A DNA stretch of 64,000 bases from Oikopleura dioica. Its lineage: Eukaryota > Chordata > Appendicularia > Copelata > Oikopleuridae. The notes beneath the pieces were generated by a model, which was not told where the DNA came from, ran no database searches, and saw nothing but the letters and a program-made list of their open reading frames with translations. Each line of letters opens with the position of its first letter. Position 1 is the stretch's first letter. The stretch lies in NCBI GenBank assembly GCA_907165135.1, contig OU015566.1:13128157-13192156 (forward strand). Direction: 5' to 3'. Shown piece after piece: positions 12,401 through 24,400 of this stretch. Made by a program: the position numbers and the translations under genes.

Positions 12401-15400
12401 TCTGACCGCAGTATTTTCGCGAAATCACAATTTTGGTCGCGTTCGACGAAGCACGAGACAGAGTCAATTGAGGCCTTCTCCATTTTTAAACCAGTCTTTT
12501 TAAATCGCCATAATTTTATTGTGAAAATACGGCGAAATGGCCTCAGTCTACTGAAGTATGTGTAGGCTTCCCGCACCATTTTTCTATTTTCTAGGTTCTC
12601 TGGCCGAATCTAACCAAACTTGCTGGACATATGCATCAAGACAAGCTATGAAAAACTGCACTAGCCGATTTTTCGAAATGAGTCTCTTTGACACCTTTTT
12701 TGGGTGTTTTTTGACGAGAAAAAGCACTAAAGTGATTAGAAGCTGATTAGAAGTGCCTTCCCACCGGGTCAGACATTCAAGAGTACCCTTGGAAGAAAGC
12801 TAAGGGTCGATTCTATCGACACACCAAAAATTGGTTTTGCACCTTGATGTTATCAGTAGTATCTGATGCCTCAAAGTTGACTGAAATCGTCAGATACGAA
12901 AATTCAAGATTTTCAACTTTTGATAAACGCGAGCTATGATGACGTTCTATAGCTCAAATTAAAGCTTATGAATCACTAAACTCACTGAACCGGTTTTTAC
13001 CTAACCAGCCGGTCATTCTAGCGGTTTACCGCGGTTAAACGCTTTTTATTGAATATTTTCACTCAAAAACGAAATAAAACCATGAAATGAGTCAAACCAG
13101 AGCCTTCTGGTGGTCAACTTGAGCTAACCGGGGCGAACCGGACGGTTGATAAGGCGGTTCAAAGCGGTTCAGGCAGAAAAATGATCGAAAATACAGCAAT
13201 ATGCACATGAAATTGCTCCTTATTACAAGACAAACATTTTGAACATATTTTTGAACCGAAACAACAAACCATGTGGTCGATAAAGCCGTCCGATGCGGTT
13301 CATCGCGGTTCATGCTAATAAATAGTCAGAAATATGGCAATATGTATATCAAATTGCTTCTTTTCTGAACATTAACATTTTTGAAATATTTTCGAATCGA
13401 TCAAGCTAACCGAGTGGTCGATAAGGCGGTTCAGGGCGGTTCATCGCGATTCAAGATCAAAAATTTAAAATTGTAAAACAAGAAAAATGATACTTTTTCT
13501 ATTCATTGCGCCTGTAGGCGATGATTGTCAGTCCCGTCTCTTGAAATCAGCAAGGTTAGGGGCCAAGCCGACCCGAAGGGGAGGCCAGTCCCGTCTCTTG
13601 AATTAAATTAAGTAAGGGACCAAGCCGACCCGAAGGGGAGGCCAGTCCCGTCTCTTGAATTCAGCAAGGTAGGCGGCCAAGCCGACCCGAAGGGGAGGCC
13701 AGTCCCGTCTCTTGAATTCAGCAAGGTAAGGGGCCAAGCCGAACCGAAGGGGAGGCCAGTCCCGTCTCTTGAATTCAATCAGGTAAGGGACCAAGCCGAC
13801 CCTAAGGGGAGGCAAGTCCCTACTCTTGAATTCAGCAAGGTTAGGGGCCAAGCCGACCCGAAGGGGAGGCCAGTCCCGTCTCTTGAATTTAGCAAGGTTA
13901 GGGGCCAAGCCGACCCGAAGGGGACGCCAGTCCCGTCTCTTGAATTCAGCAAGGTAAGGGGCCAAGCCGACCCGAAGGGGACGCCAGTCCCGTCTCTTGA
14001 ATTCAGCAAGGTTAGGGACCAAGCCGACCCGAAGGGGAGGCCAGTCCCGTCTCTTGAATTCAGCCAGGTAAGGGGCCAAGCCGACCCGAAGGGGAGGCCA
14101 GTTCTGTCTCTTGAATTCAGCAAGGTAAGGGACCAAGCCGACCCGAAGGGGAGACCAGTCCCGTCTCTTGAATTCAGCCAGGTTAGGGGCCAAGCCGACC
14201 CGAAGGGGAGGCCAGTTCTGTCTCTTGAATTCAGCAAGGTAAGGGACCAAGCCGACCCGAAGGGGAGACCAGTCCCGTCTCTTGAATTCAGCCAGGTTAG
14301 GGGCCAAGCCGACCCGAAGGGGAGGCCAGTTCTGTCTCTTGAATTCAGCAAGGTAAGGGACCAAGCCGACCCGAAGGGGAGGCCAGTTCCGTCTCTTGAA
14401 TTCAGCAAGGTAAGGGACCAAGCCGACCCGAAGGGGAGGCCAGTCCCGTCTCTTGAATTCAGCAAGGTAAGGGGCCAAGCCGACCCGAAGGGGAGGCAAG
14501 TCCCGTCTCTTTAATTCAATCAGGTAAGGGACCAAGCCGACCCGAAGGGGAGGCAACTCCCTACTCTTGAATTCAGCAAGGTTAGGGGCAAAGCTGACCC
14601 TAACCCCTTTTGGGATCCCGAATGTTTCGGGATTACCCGAACTGTTCGCAGTGTAAATGAGCCTTTTTGTCTTCAAACCTTTCGGGGATGATTCTCAATA
14701 ATTTCTGTCCAAGAAAATATTATAAGGCAAATAGTTACGTCTGAGAACATCTTAATTGAAGCAAATGAAGGCACGAAGGAACAAAATAATATACTTGAAC
14801 AGTTGGATTTTTAACCCATGAAAATCTCTATAAGACAGGCGCGGAGCGAACACATTCTCTGTGACTGCAAGTTCACCATTGATAAATGGTATGGCCTTCT
14901 TAGACCATCCAATTTGACGAAGGCAGATAGAATTATCTTTTTGATAAGTAAAATGTCCGAATTCGGCATTTATACGCGCGCGAGTTCCAGCATTTAGCTT
15001 TTCTATTCTGTCAGAACGACTTATAGTGACATAAATTGAACCAACATGATCGGAAGTCGATTAAAACAAGGAGTGAAAACCAAAGCGAGTTTTGAAGGAA
15101 AAGTGACCTCGTTTCAAGAACTCACTTCTGATGAGCTGGATGAAAAATGGTTGCGATAGCAGTTCGGTTTCTTTTCGCATTTTGCAATGAAAAATTTTAA
15201 TGGAAAAATTGTTTGAGTATTAATTTTTTGAAAAGGGAAAATCACGTTGAGTAATATTTGTATGTTTGCCCCGAACCTTGTTATGTATGCAAACAAAAAT
15301 GCAAACATAAACGCATTGTTTGTTTAGGTTGATAACGCCTCGGCACCATTACCATACTACTGGACTGGCCTCCCCTTCGGGTCGGCTTGGCCCCTTACCT

Positions 15401-18400
15401 TGCTGAATTAAAGAGACGGGACTGGCCTCCCCTTCGGGTCGGCTTGGCCCCTAACCTTGCTGAATTCAAGAGACGGGACTGGCCTCCCTTCGGGTCGGCT
15501 TGGCCCCTAACCTGGCTGAATTCAAGAGACGGGACTGGCCTCCCCTTCGAGTCGGCTTGGTCCCTTACCTTGCTGAATTCAAGAGACGGGACTGGCCTCC
15601 CCTTCGGGTCGGCTTGGTCCCTTACCTTGCTGAATTCAAGAGACGGAACTGGCCTCCCCTTCGGGTCGGCTTGGCCCCTTACCTTGCTGAATTCAAGAGA
15701 CGGGACTGGCCTCCCCTTCGGGTCGGCTTGGCCGCCTACCTTGCTGAATTCAAGAGACGGGACTGGCCTCCCCTTCGGGTCGGCTTGGCCCCTTACCTGG
15801 CTGAATTCAAGAGACGGGACTGGCCTCCCTTCGGGTCGGCTTGGCCCCTAACTTTGCTGAATTCAAGAGACGGGACTGTCCTCCCCTTCGGGTCGGTTTG
15901 GCCCTTAACCTGGCTGAATTCAAGAGACGGGACTTGCCTCCCTTTCTGGTCGGCTTGGTCCCTAACCTGGCTGAATTCAAGAGACGAAACTGGCCTCCCC
16001 TTCGGGTCGGCTTGGCCCCTAATCTGGCTGAATTCAAGAGACGGGACTGGCCTCCCTTCGAGTCGGCTCGGTCCCTTACCTTGCTGAATTCAAGAGACGG
16101 GACTGGCCTCCCCTTCGGGTCGGCTTGGCCCCTAACCTTGCTGAATTCAAGAGACAGAACTGGCCTCCCCTTCGGGTCGGCTTGGCCCCTTACCTGGCTG
16201 AATTCAAGAGACGGGACTGGCCTCCCCTTCGGGTCGGCTTGGCCCCTAACCTGGCTGAATTCAAGAGACGAAACTGGCCTCCCCTTCGGGTTGGCTTGGC
16301 CCCTAACCTGGCTGAATTCAAGAGACGGGACTGGCCTCCCCTTCGAGTCGGCTTGGTCCCTTACCTTGCTGAATTCAAAAAACGGGACTGGCCTCCCCTT
16401 CGGGTCGGCTTGGTCCCTTACCTTGCTGAATTCAAGAGACGGAACTGGCCTCCCTTCGGGTCGGCTTGGTCCCTTACCTTGCTGAATTCAAGAGACAGAA
16501 CTGGCCTCCCTTCGGGTCGGCTTGGCCCCTAACCTGGCTGAATTCAAGAGACGGGACTGGTCTCCCTTCGGGTCGGCTTGGTCCCTTACCTTGCTGAATT
16601 CAAGAGACAGAACTGGCCTCCCTTCGGGTCGGCTTGGCCCCTTACCTGGCTGAATTCAAGAGACGGGACTGGCCTCCCCTTCGGGTCGGCTTGGTCCCTA
16701 ACCTTGCTGAATTCAAGAGACGGGACTGGCCTCCCCTTCGGGTCGGCTTGGTCCCTTACTTAATTTAATTCAAGAGACGGGACTGGCCTCCCCTTCGGGT
16801 CGGCTTGGCCCCTAACCTTGCTGATTTCAAGAGACGGGACTGACAATCATCGCCTACAGGCGCAATGAATAGAAAAAGTATCATTTTTCTTGTTTTACAA
16901 TTTTAAATTTTTGATCTTGAATCGCGATGAACCGCCCTGAACCGCCTTATCGACCACTCGGTTAGCTTGATCGATTCGAAAATATTTCAAAAATGTTAAT
17001 GTTCAGAAAAGAAGCAATTTGATATACATATTGCCATATTTCTGACTATTTATTAGCATGAACCGCGATGAACCGCATCGGACGGCTTTATCGACCACAT
17101 GGTTTGTTGTTTCGGTTCAAAAATATGTTCAAAATGTTTGTCTTGTAATAAGGAGCAATTTCATGTGCATATTGCTGTATTTTCGATCATTTTTCTGCCT
17201 GAACCGCTTTGAACCGCCTTATCAACCGTCCGGTTCGCCCCGGTTAGCTCAAGTTGACCACCAGAAGGCTCTGGTTTGACTCATTTCATGGTTTTATTTC
17301 GTTTTTGAGTGAAAATATTCAATAAAAGCGTTTAACCGCGGTAAACCGCTAGAATGACCGGCTGGTTAGGTAAAACCGGTTCAGTGAGTTTAGTGATTCA
17401 TAAGCTTTAATTTGAGCTATAGAACGTCATCATAGCTCGCGTTTATCAAAAGTTGAAAATCTTGAATTTTCGTATCTGACGATTTCAGTCAACTTTGAGG
17501 CATCAGATACTACTGATAACATCAAGGTGCAAAACCAATTTTTGGTGTGTCGATAGAATCGACCCTTAGCTTTCTTCCAAGGGTACTCTTGAATGTCTGA
17601 CCCGGTGGGAAGGCACTTCTAATCAGCTTCTAATCACTTTAGTGCTTTTTTCTCGTCAAAAAACACCCAAAAAAGGTGTCAAAGAGACTCATTTCGAAAA
17701 ATCGGCTAGTGCAGTTTTTCATAGCTTGTCTTGATGCATACGTCCAGCAAGTTTGGTTAGATTCGGCCAGAGAACCTGGAAAATAGAAAAAGGTGCGGGA
17801 AGCCTAAGTATGTGACAAAGTTTTGAATGCACTAAAGTGCTTGTTTATCGACAAAAAGTTTCAACTTTTTGTAAAGTGTTTACGTCGGAAGGGATGGTCA
17901 CTGAATTAAAAAGTGCTTTTACTTTACTAAAGTTAGCCTAAAGAAAAGTATAATTTATATATAGAATTTCAAGAGCCCGCACTCGAGGGATGTTTAACGT
18001 CACTCCCACTCCCGACTCATAATTTTCTATCATTTTACGAAATGAATGATCAGTGAACTTTGAAATGAGTTTTCGTCGCCTTACGATTTTTAAAATTATG
18101 ATTATAAATTTGAACTCAAATACTTCTCGTTCCAATACCCAGGTGGGTACGTATCGTCTTGTTAAAATATACAACCTTCTGATAAGAAAGAAAAAATCTT
18201 TGAAAGATGATGATAAGAACCTGTAAAAAGAAAAGAGGTGAAGAAATTTCTCCCGAAACTTTTGATGTTTTTTAGAGAGAATATTCCGTAGCTCTTCATT
18301 TTTTTATTTGTAGAAGCATATTTTCGTGTTAGCGAGCGTGAGCTCTTATCAGAAGTTGTGTATATTTCAGTGAGATTCGATCGAAAAATTCGATGAAAAA

Positions 18401-21400
18401 ACGCAGCCCCCGTGCAGCCAGCGGGTCAAAAAAGGGCTACTGCGGGATAACCAGTTATTTTGATTTTGCACCGGGTCAAGCTGGATTTCGTATTTTCATA
18501 ATTTCAGCTTTTGAAAAGGCGTGAAAATCCGCCGCATGTTTCTTTCTCTGACTTAGTGTTTAGAGAAAGAGAGAGAGTAGTAGTTTCACGTGCGCACTGC
18601 ACTGCGCACTAGAATTTTCAAAAATTTTGATTTCGTTTATTTTCTTTTTATTCGCAAAACAATCAGCTGCGAACAAAGCTGGACGCGTATTGTATAATCA
18701 GAACTAGAAGAAGGTGATTTTGAGATTGGCTTAACAAATTTTTGCCAATTTTAAAATCAGCATCAGGCGAGCTAGGAACTTTGGCAAACTTTAAAGCCAG
18801 TGAGATGGAAATACAGTTCGAGCTAAACCTCCGAGCCCGCCCGTGACAAACGCGATTATGTTGAAATTGTTGGGACATTCGTTCGGAAACGGCTAAAAGG
18901 CGAATTAAGTTCTGCTTTGATCCACCGTCCTAGTTCCGGCATGGCGCGGCCTGCCTCGGCCCTGATCCGGAAACTGTGTTCCATGTCCTTCTTTATTTTC
19001 CTGTCTTACTGAATAATCTTTTCTAGTAAGAATAAGATAAGCCCTTGACTTACTGTCAGACATTTTTTAAATCCAGGAAACTCAAAAATGCACAATAAGA
19101 CCTTACCCTTCCATCGCATTTCTTTGCTTTCAGGAAGGCTTTTTGTCCGGATTTTGATTGAACGAGCCCCGATTTTGAAGATTTTGATTGGACGAAGACC
19201 TTTTTTAAGAACTTCATCTTGATTTGTTAGTCACTCAATCTTTGGTCAGGTTTTTTTTTTTCAAGTTGAATTGAATCTCAAGAGTAATTCTGCAGGTGCT
19301 TCATTTTCGGGGATTTTAGGGGAACCCTGAACTTCCCGCTCGAATTGCGAGACTACAAATTGATCCGTCGTAATTTGATCGGTTACTTACGCTTACAAGA
19401 TGCATGAATTTGAAAACAATTAAAGCGTCAAATAATTATATGTTCCAGTGCTCGTGAACATGCTGATGAAAGACTACAATCTCGTCGGCCGGCTGCGGTC
19501 GGTAAAGCGATTTTTTCTCCTCGACCAGAGCGATTTTCTCGACCAATTCATCGACCTGGCTGATGAGGACTTGCGGAGGCCCGTTTCTAAAACTGTCCAG
19601 GTAAAAAATGAAGGATACGTGGGGTGCGCGTCGTTTGCTACGGTTTGGGGGGTTTGCGTATATTTCTACGGTTGCGTCAATTGCTACGGTGCGTATATTT
19701 CTACGGTCAAAAATAAGTCATAGGGACCGTAGCAATTGACGCACAGTTTAGGTGGGCAAAAAGCCGGGTCGGTTTTGTCGGTTATTAATAATATTAAAAG
19801 AATTTAAAGCTATCTAAGTCGGTCGGAACGAGTGTCTGGTCGGTTTCCGCTTACAAAAATGAAAACAATATGAAGGAAAAAAATTTTAAGCCTTGGTGCA
19901 ATAAGCATTGTCAAAGTATGATACTTATTCATCCTTTTGTAAGGAAAACCGACCAGACACTCGTTCCAACCGACTCAGATAGCTTAACCCTAACCCTAAC
20001 CGACAAAACCGACCCGGCTTTTTGCCCACCTAAACTGTGCGTCAATTGCTACGGTCCCTATGACTCATTTTTGACCGTAGAAATATACGCACCGTAAAAA
20101 TATACGCATCGTAGAAATATACGCAAACCCCCCAAACCGTAGCAAACGACGCGCACCCGGATACGTGCCATTTCTGTACAAAAATATTTTGGGCGCGCCC
20201 GACGAATTTATTCAATCAAATAAAGTCACACTGAGACACATTTCGTCCGGGAGACCTGCTTTAGGATTTTGAAGCTAATTTAATGAAATTTTGAGACATC
20301 GCTGAATTTGAACTTTTGCTCTTGAATTGGTAAGACTTACAGGCAAGTATTGGACATATCAGTCCACTACAGTCGCTAAGTTCAAATTCTGCGCTAGAAA
20401 ACCGTCTATTGTATTATATTGTCCTTTATTTATGTTTGCTACTCCTCCCTTTTTTGATCCGGATGCACAGAAAAGTTGACAAATCGAAAAAGGGAGGGGT
20501 GTATTTTTTTCGAAAGAAATCAAATAGATTTAATTGTTTCGAAGCCAAATGGAGTTTATTTGATAAACTCTTTGAAGTCGTAACTAAATTTGCTGTTTTC
20601 AGTCTCGATTACAAGCGTCGCTAGAAATGGCCATCAGAACTTCAACTGCCGACCGGGATCTGTACAAAGACGACGTGCGCATCGTACTAGCGCCCACTGA
20701 CCTGCTTCGGGATCGCAAATCAAGAATTTGAACGGGGGCGAAAATCGCCCTGCTAAACCGTTATAATCGTGGTAGTTCGATAAACCGCGGAAACAGGCAC
20801 CTGCCTGTTTTGCTGCCCGTCAATTAAGCCCTTATCGAAATTGTCGGATTGCCTGTTGTCTGCTGGACACCACCACCGATCCAGCGTGTTGTTCTACCAT
20901 CCTTTTATCGCGCCGATAAGTGTCTCGGATCTGGTTTTCCTGATGATAAAAAACGGACTTTGGACATTTTATTAGGTCCCTTTTCATGGCAAATTTTAAA
21001 TAGACTTAAGAAAATGTAAGCCCTGTTTCATTTCCTTATCACGGTTTCACTTCTTATCATTTCCATTTTCGAGTAAATCAGAATAATCTCGGCATCTTGT
21101 AGGAGTTTTGAAAAACAGCCAATTTCAGTGCGGATTTTTGCCTTATCTGTCGCCTTAAAATTGATAAGTGGGTACTCGCTTGACCAATTGGGTTTATGTG
21201 CGAGTATTTGCCGGAGATGGCATTATCCCTACTCCCCGTAACATATTTTTACGTTATCGTGCTTTTTGATAGCACAAAGCTTCTTGCGCAAAAAGCGGTT
21301 GGCTTTGCTCTCGCCTAGGCCCGCTATTTCTTTATCGCGCTTCGATAAACGGTGGATATCACATGTTCCAGTTTCAACACGCATCGGCACTCAGCCTTTT

Positions 21401-24400
21401 TCGGTATTCTTTGTCTTGTGATCAAATCTTGTTTCCAAATGCGCATTTTGTCGATATTACATTATCTTATCGCCAAGATAAGACGTAAAAGTTCGTTTGT
21501 AGAACGTTCTTTAGGAAGCGAAACGAAAATCGTACGCAGAAAGTTAGACAAGTACTATCTTGATTACTAAACATCAAATTTCATGCGTTTATTTGGAGAT
21601 AAGAAATAATCATTTTTCAGAGAATTTGGAAAGAGTTTGATTTTATACTTTAGTTTAATTTTGGGCGCGCTTTTCTTACTGTATAACTGTAAGTTTATTG
21701 TCTGGAAAATTATGCAACAGGTGGCCGATTTCGGGCTCCAGTAAGTCTCACCACTACAGAAAAATACTCGAATAAACTTGAATTGAGAAAGTTACAGTAT
21801 CAATCGCGTTCGGAAATTGACTGTAATTGAGCAGCTTTACCAGGAAATTTTTTTACGCCCCCGAATCTGTGGGAGAAAAATAACAGCAAGAGAGTAATTG
21901 GATTTCGAATTTCGCACCCAGGCAAATAGTTCTAACAAAATTTTTGCGATCCCAGAATACAGATAACCCAGCTGATGCGAATCATCAGTATCGACTCAAA
22001 AGACACGGCGGCTGTTAAGAAGCTGAACCCAACGGATGAAGGTTTATCCTGTCTCGAAGCCATCTCGTTCGACTATGTTGTCAAGGAATCGGCTTAAACA
22101 TTTTTGGACGGAGGTAGCCTCTTGCTGCGCCAGACCCTTTTTAATAATTTTCTCGTGGATAAAAAAAACTATCGAGCCCTTTTAAGTGGCCACTCAGCTT
22201 GATCATTTCCCGGAAGCAGCTTGTTCCGTACCAGGTTCTTTGGAAAGTGATCACTTCTTCGTTAACATATAAATTCAGCTCCTCTTCCGCTTTCTCTTTT
22301 ATACTAAGTACATCGAATGGATTCTTAACAATACATGGCGATATGCATCAGAACTCACCAAGGTAACATGCTTTCACTCTATTTCTCCGTCCATTTTTAA
22401 CCTGTTTTCTACACTCATTAACCCTGCTTGACTCAACATAAGTTGACCCTATTTTACTCTTTCCGAAATTTGATGACTGCCGCTTTTTGACGGGAGACGA
22501 GAATATTTTTGAATTTCGCTCCCGTGGCTCTTGAAATTCTCATTCGCGGTTCTCACTATTCAAGGGTTTATAACAGGTACACTGCATTTTTGGTTGCTTC
22601 GTTTGACGTCACCAGGAGTTTATTTTCTTCCCCTGTTGTAGAAAGTCGAGGGCTGAGGACCCTGACAAGGAGAAAGGAGGAAATATGAGTGTACATCCTC
22701 AATAAGGAGGATGACTCAGAAGAGCGGGGCATTAGCAGTAATCATCTCATAATTCTCTCGTTGGCGAAAGTTCTAATCGTTCTAATTTAGCGCTTCCGAG
22801 TGGCCGATGACAAATCCCACGCTGCCTTCATTCTCCGCCACCGAATGCTCGTCTTCGTTCAACATCTTCAGGAATAGCGGATAGATAGAAAGCAGCAGAA
22901 ATTCAAATTACCAAAGTTCAGAAAGGCGGAACTAAAGGGGTTAGAAACGGCGCTTGGCGAGCGTCAAACGTGACCTGCTTCTTTCACACTTGACATTCTC
23001 AGCCCGGATTATGCAGCAACAGAGCGGTTGGAGTTCGCGCTAGGTTAATTTTTTTCCTACCGCTGGAATTATTTGCCCCTTGATCTTCATTTTCGATCCT
23101 CATTTATCCATAATTTTATTATGAATGAAATTTGAAATCTCGTTTTCAAAGCTCATTGCCCAGATCAATCATCTGATCTTTTAGTTACGTTCTTCTGTAA
23201 AAATAGCAATTTGAGTTTGAGTGAAAGTTCACCGAGCCCCCTTTTTTGGTTTATTTTCACAGCAGGTCGTGGCTCTGAAGGTATCGGCAAGATTACCGCG
23301 TTGGAGCGGGGCACGGATCACCTAGGAGAGCGCCTTCTATTTTCTTGCCTTAATTTTGCTCTGTTTGTCCGGCTTGATTCGATTCAACATGGGACTTTCA
23401 GGATTTAAGGAATCTCGTTGAATCTAGTAGTTGCAGCTCGTTTGATGTCACGTGGATGATGTTTCTCCATGTGGCAAAGGCGTGAAATCAATTCCAAAGT
23501 AAATTGATACAGGCGCTTTCTACTGTAACCTGATTTTCTGTTGATAATTTCTCGAATTTCTCGTGAAAACAAGGATTTCTATGAAGCTAGATAATCTTCA
23601 CAACTGACAGAAGAGACTCTGAGTAAGAGGAGCTTCCGTTTTTGCTGACAATTTCTACTACCGGACTCTATAAAAAAAAGGTCCAAGTTGGATTCCAATG
23701 TTGAGGTCGACTTTCTGGCGGTTTTCTTCCCGCACCAGGATTTTTAGTCAATTTGAGGTCAACTCGCCGCTACTATAAAATTTACTTTAGTAGAAAAAAT
23801 CCTTTAGTTCGGCAAATATACTTCTAGCGCCACGTTTTTCGCGCAATTCTACGCTTGTTACCGTCCGAAAATACGTTCTTTTGAAGCTTAAAGAATACTG
23901 AAAATTCTTATATGCGGAGATTACTGCGGGCAAGAAATTTCACGTGGGAGATCGGTTTAATGGATTGCGGATATAGAACAGGGCGGGGAGAATAACGCGG
24001 CTTCCTGCCTTCCTTTCTGATCAGGCATGTGACACATGACATTCACCAGTTCGAACGATATTCACTTAACCTTCAAGAACTTTCGGAGCTTTGAGCTGTC
24101 GGGCTTACTTTTTCTACGGACGTTTTTACTGAGGACTCGGTCTTATAAATAGACACCTTTCTTTATTCTGTATTTATCCGCTTCAAAAGTCCTACATCAC
24201 CTTTGGCGTCATTGAACCGCAGTGGAAAGTATTCATGGAAACGCTGGCAAAAGTTCAGAACGTTGATGAAGGTAATTTTCACCTGTCGCGTGTAATTTAT
24301 TCAACTATGATGCTCACCGGAAGTGATGATGATCGCTTTGAGAAGGCTTTCTAAATCAAGATTTTATGCTTGTTGTCAAAGGATAAGCTTATTAGCTTTA

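Larger units (their letters stand above)
12563..17806. mobile_element. 5.2-kb foldback-type element in GCP2 intron 8
   Basis: A giant inverted repeat bounded by a perfect 8-bp duplication AGTATGTG (12555-12562 and 17807-17814). Termini read TAGGCTTCCCGCACC inwards from each end. Unique arms (about 12563-13529 and 16843-17806) are nearly identical, then arrays of a 57-bp tandem repeat lie in opposite orientation (13530-14610, 15363-16842) around a single-copy centre (14611-15362). No transposase frame is seen. Long arms with subterminal tandem repeats match the definition of foldback elements; the 8-bp duplication fits hAT or P-type transposition. The high arm identity suggests a recent insertion or arm homogenisation. 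Confidence 0.92.

Noticed and set aside
13603-14676. A 357-codon open frame on the minus strand (and a 228-codon one in a second frame)
   Set aside because: It is the translation of a 57-bp tandem repeat; 57 is divisible by three, so frames stay open by arithmetic. Two frames are open at once and the right-arm copy breaks frame at 56-bp units.
15387-16763. Several long plus-strand frames of repeated FKRRDWPPLRVGL type
   Set aside because: Same 57-bp array in the right foldback arm; no start context, no codon bias, overlapping frames.
12563-17806. CRISPR array or bacterial insertion
   Set aside because: Repeats are contiguous 57-bp units without unique spacers, and the context is a spliced animal gene.
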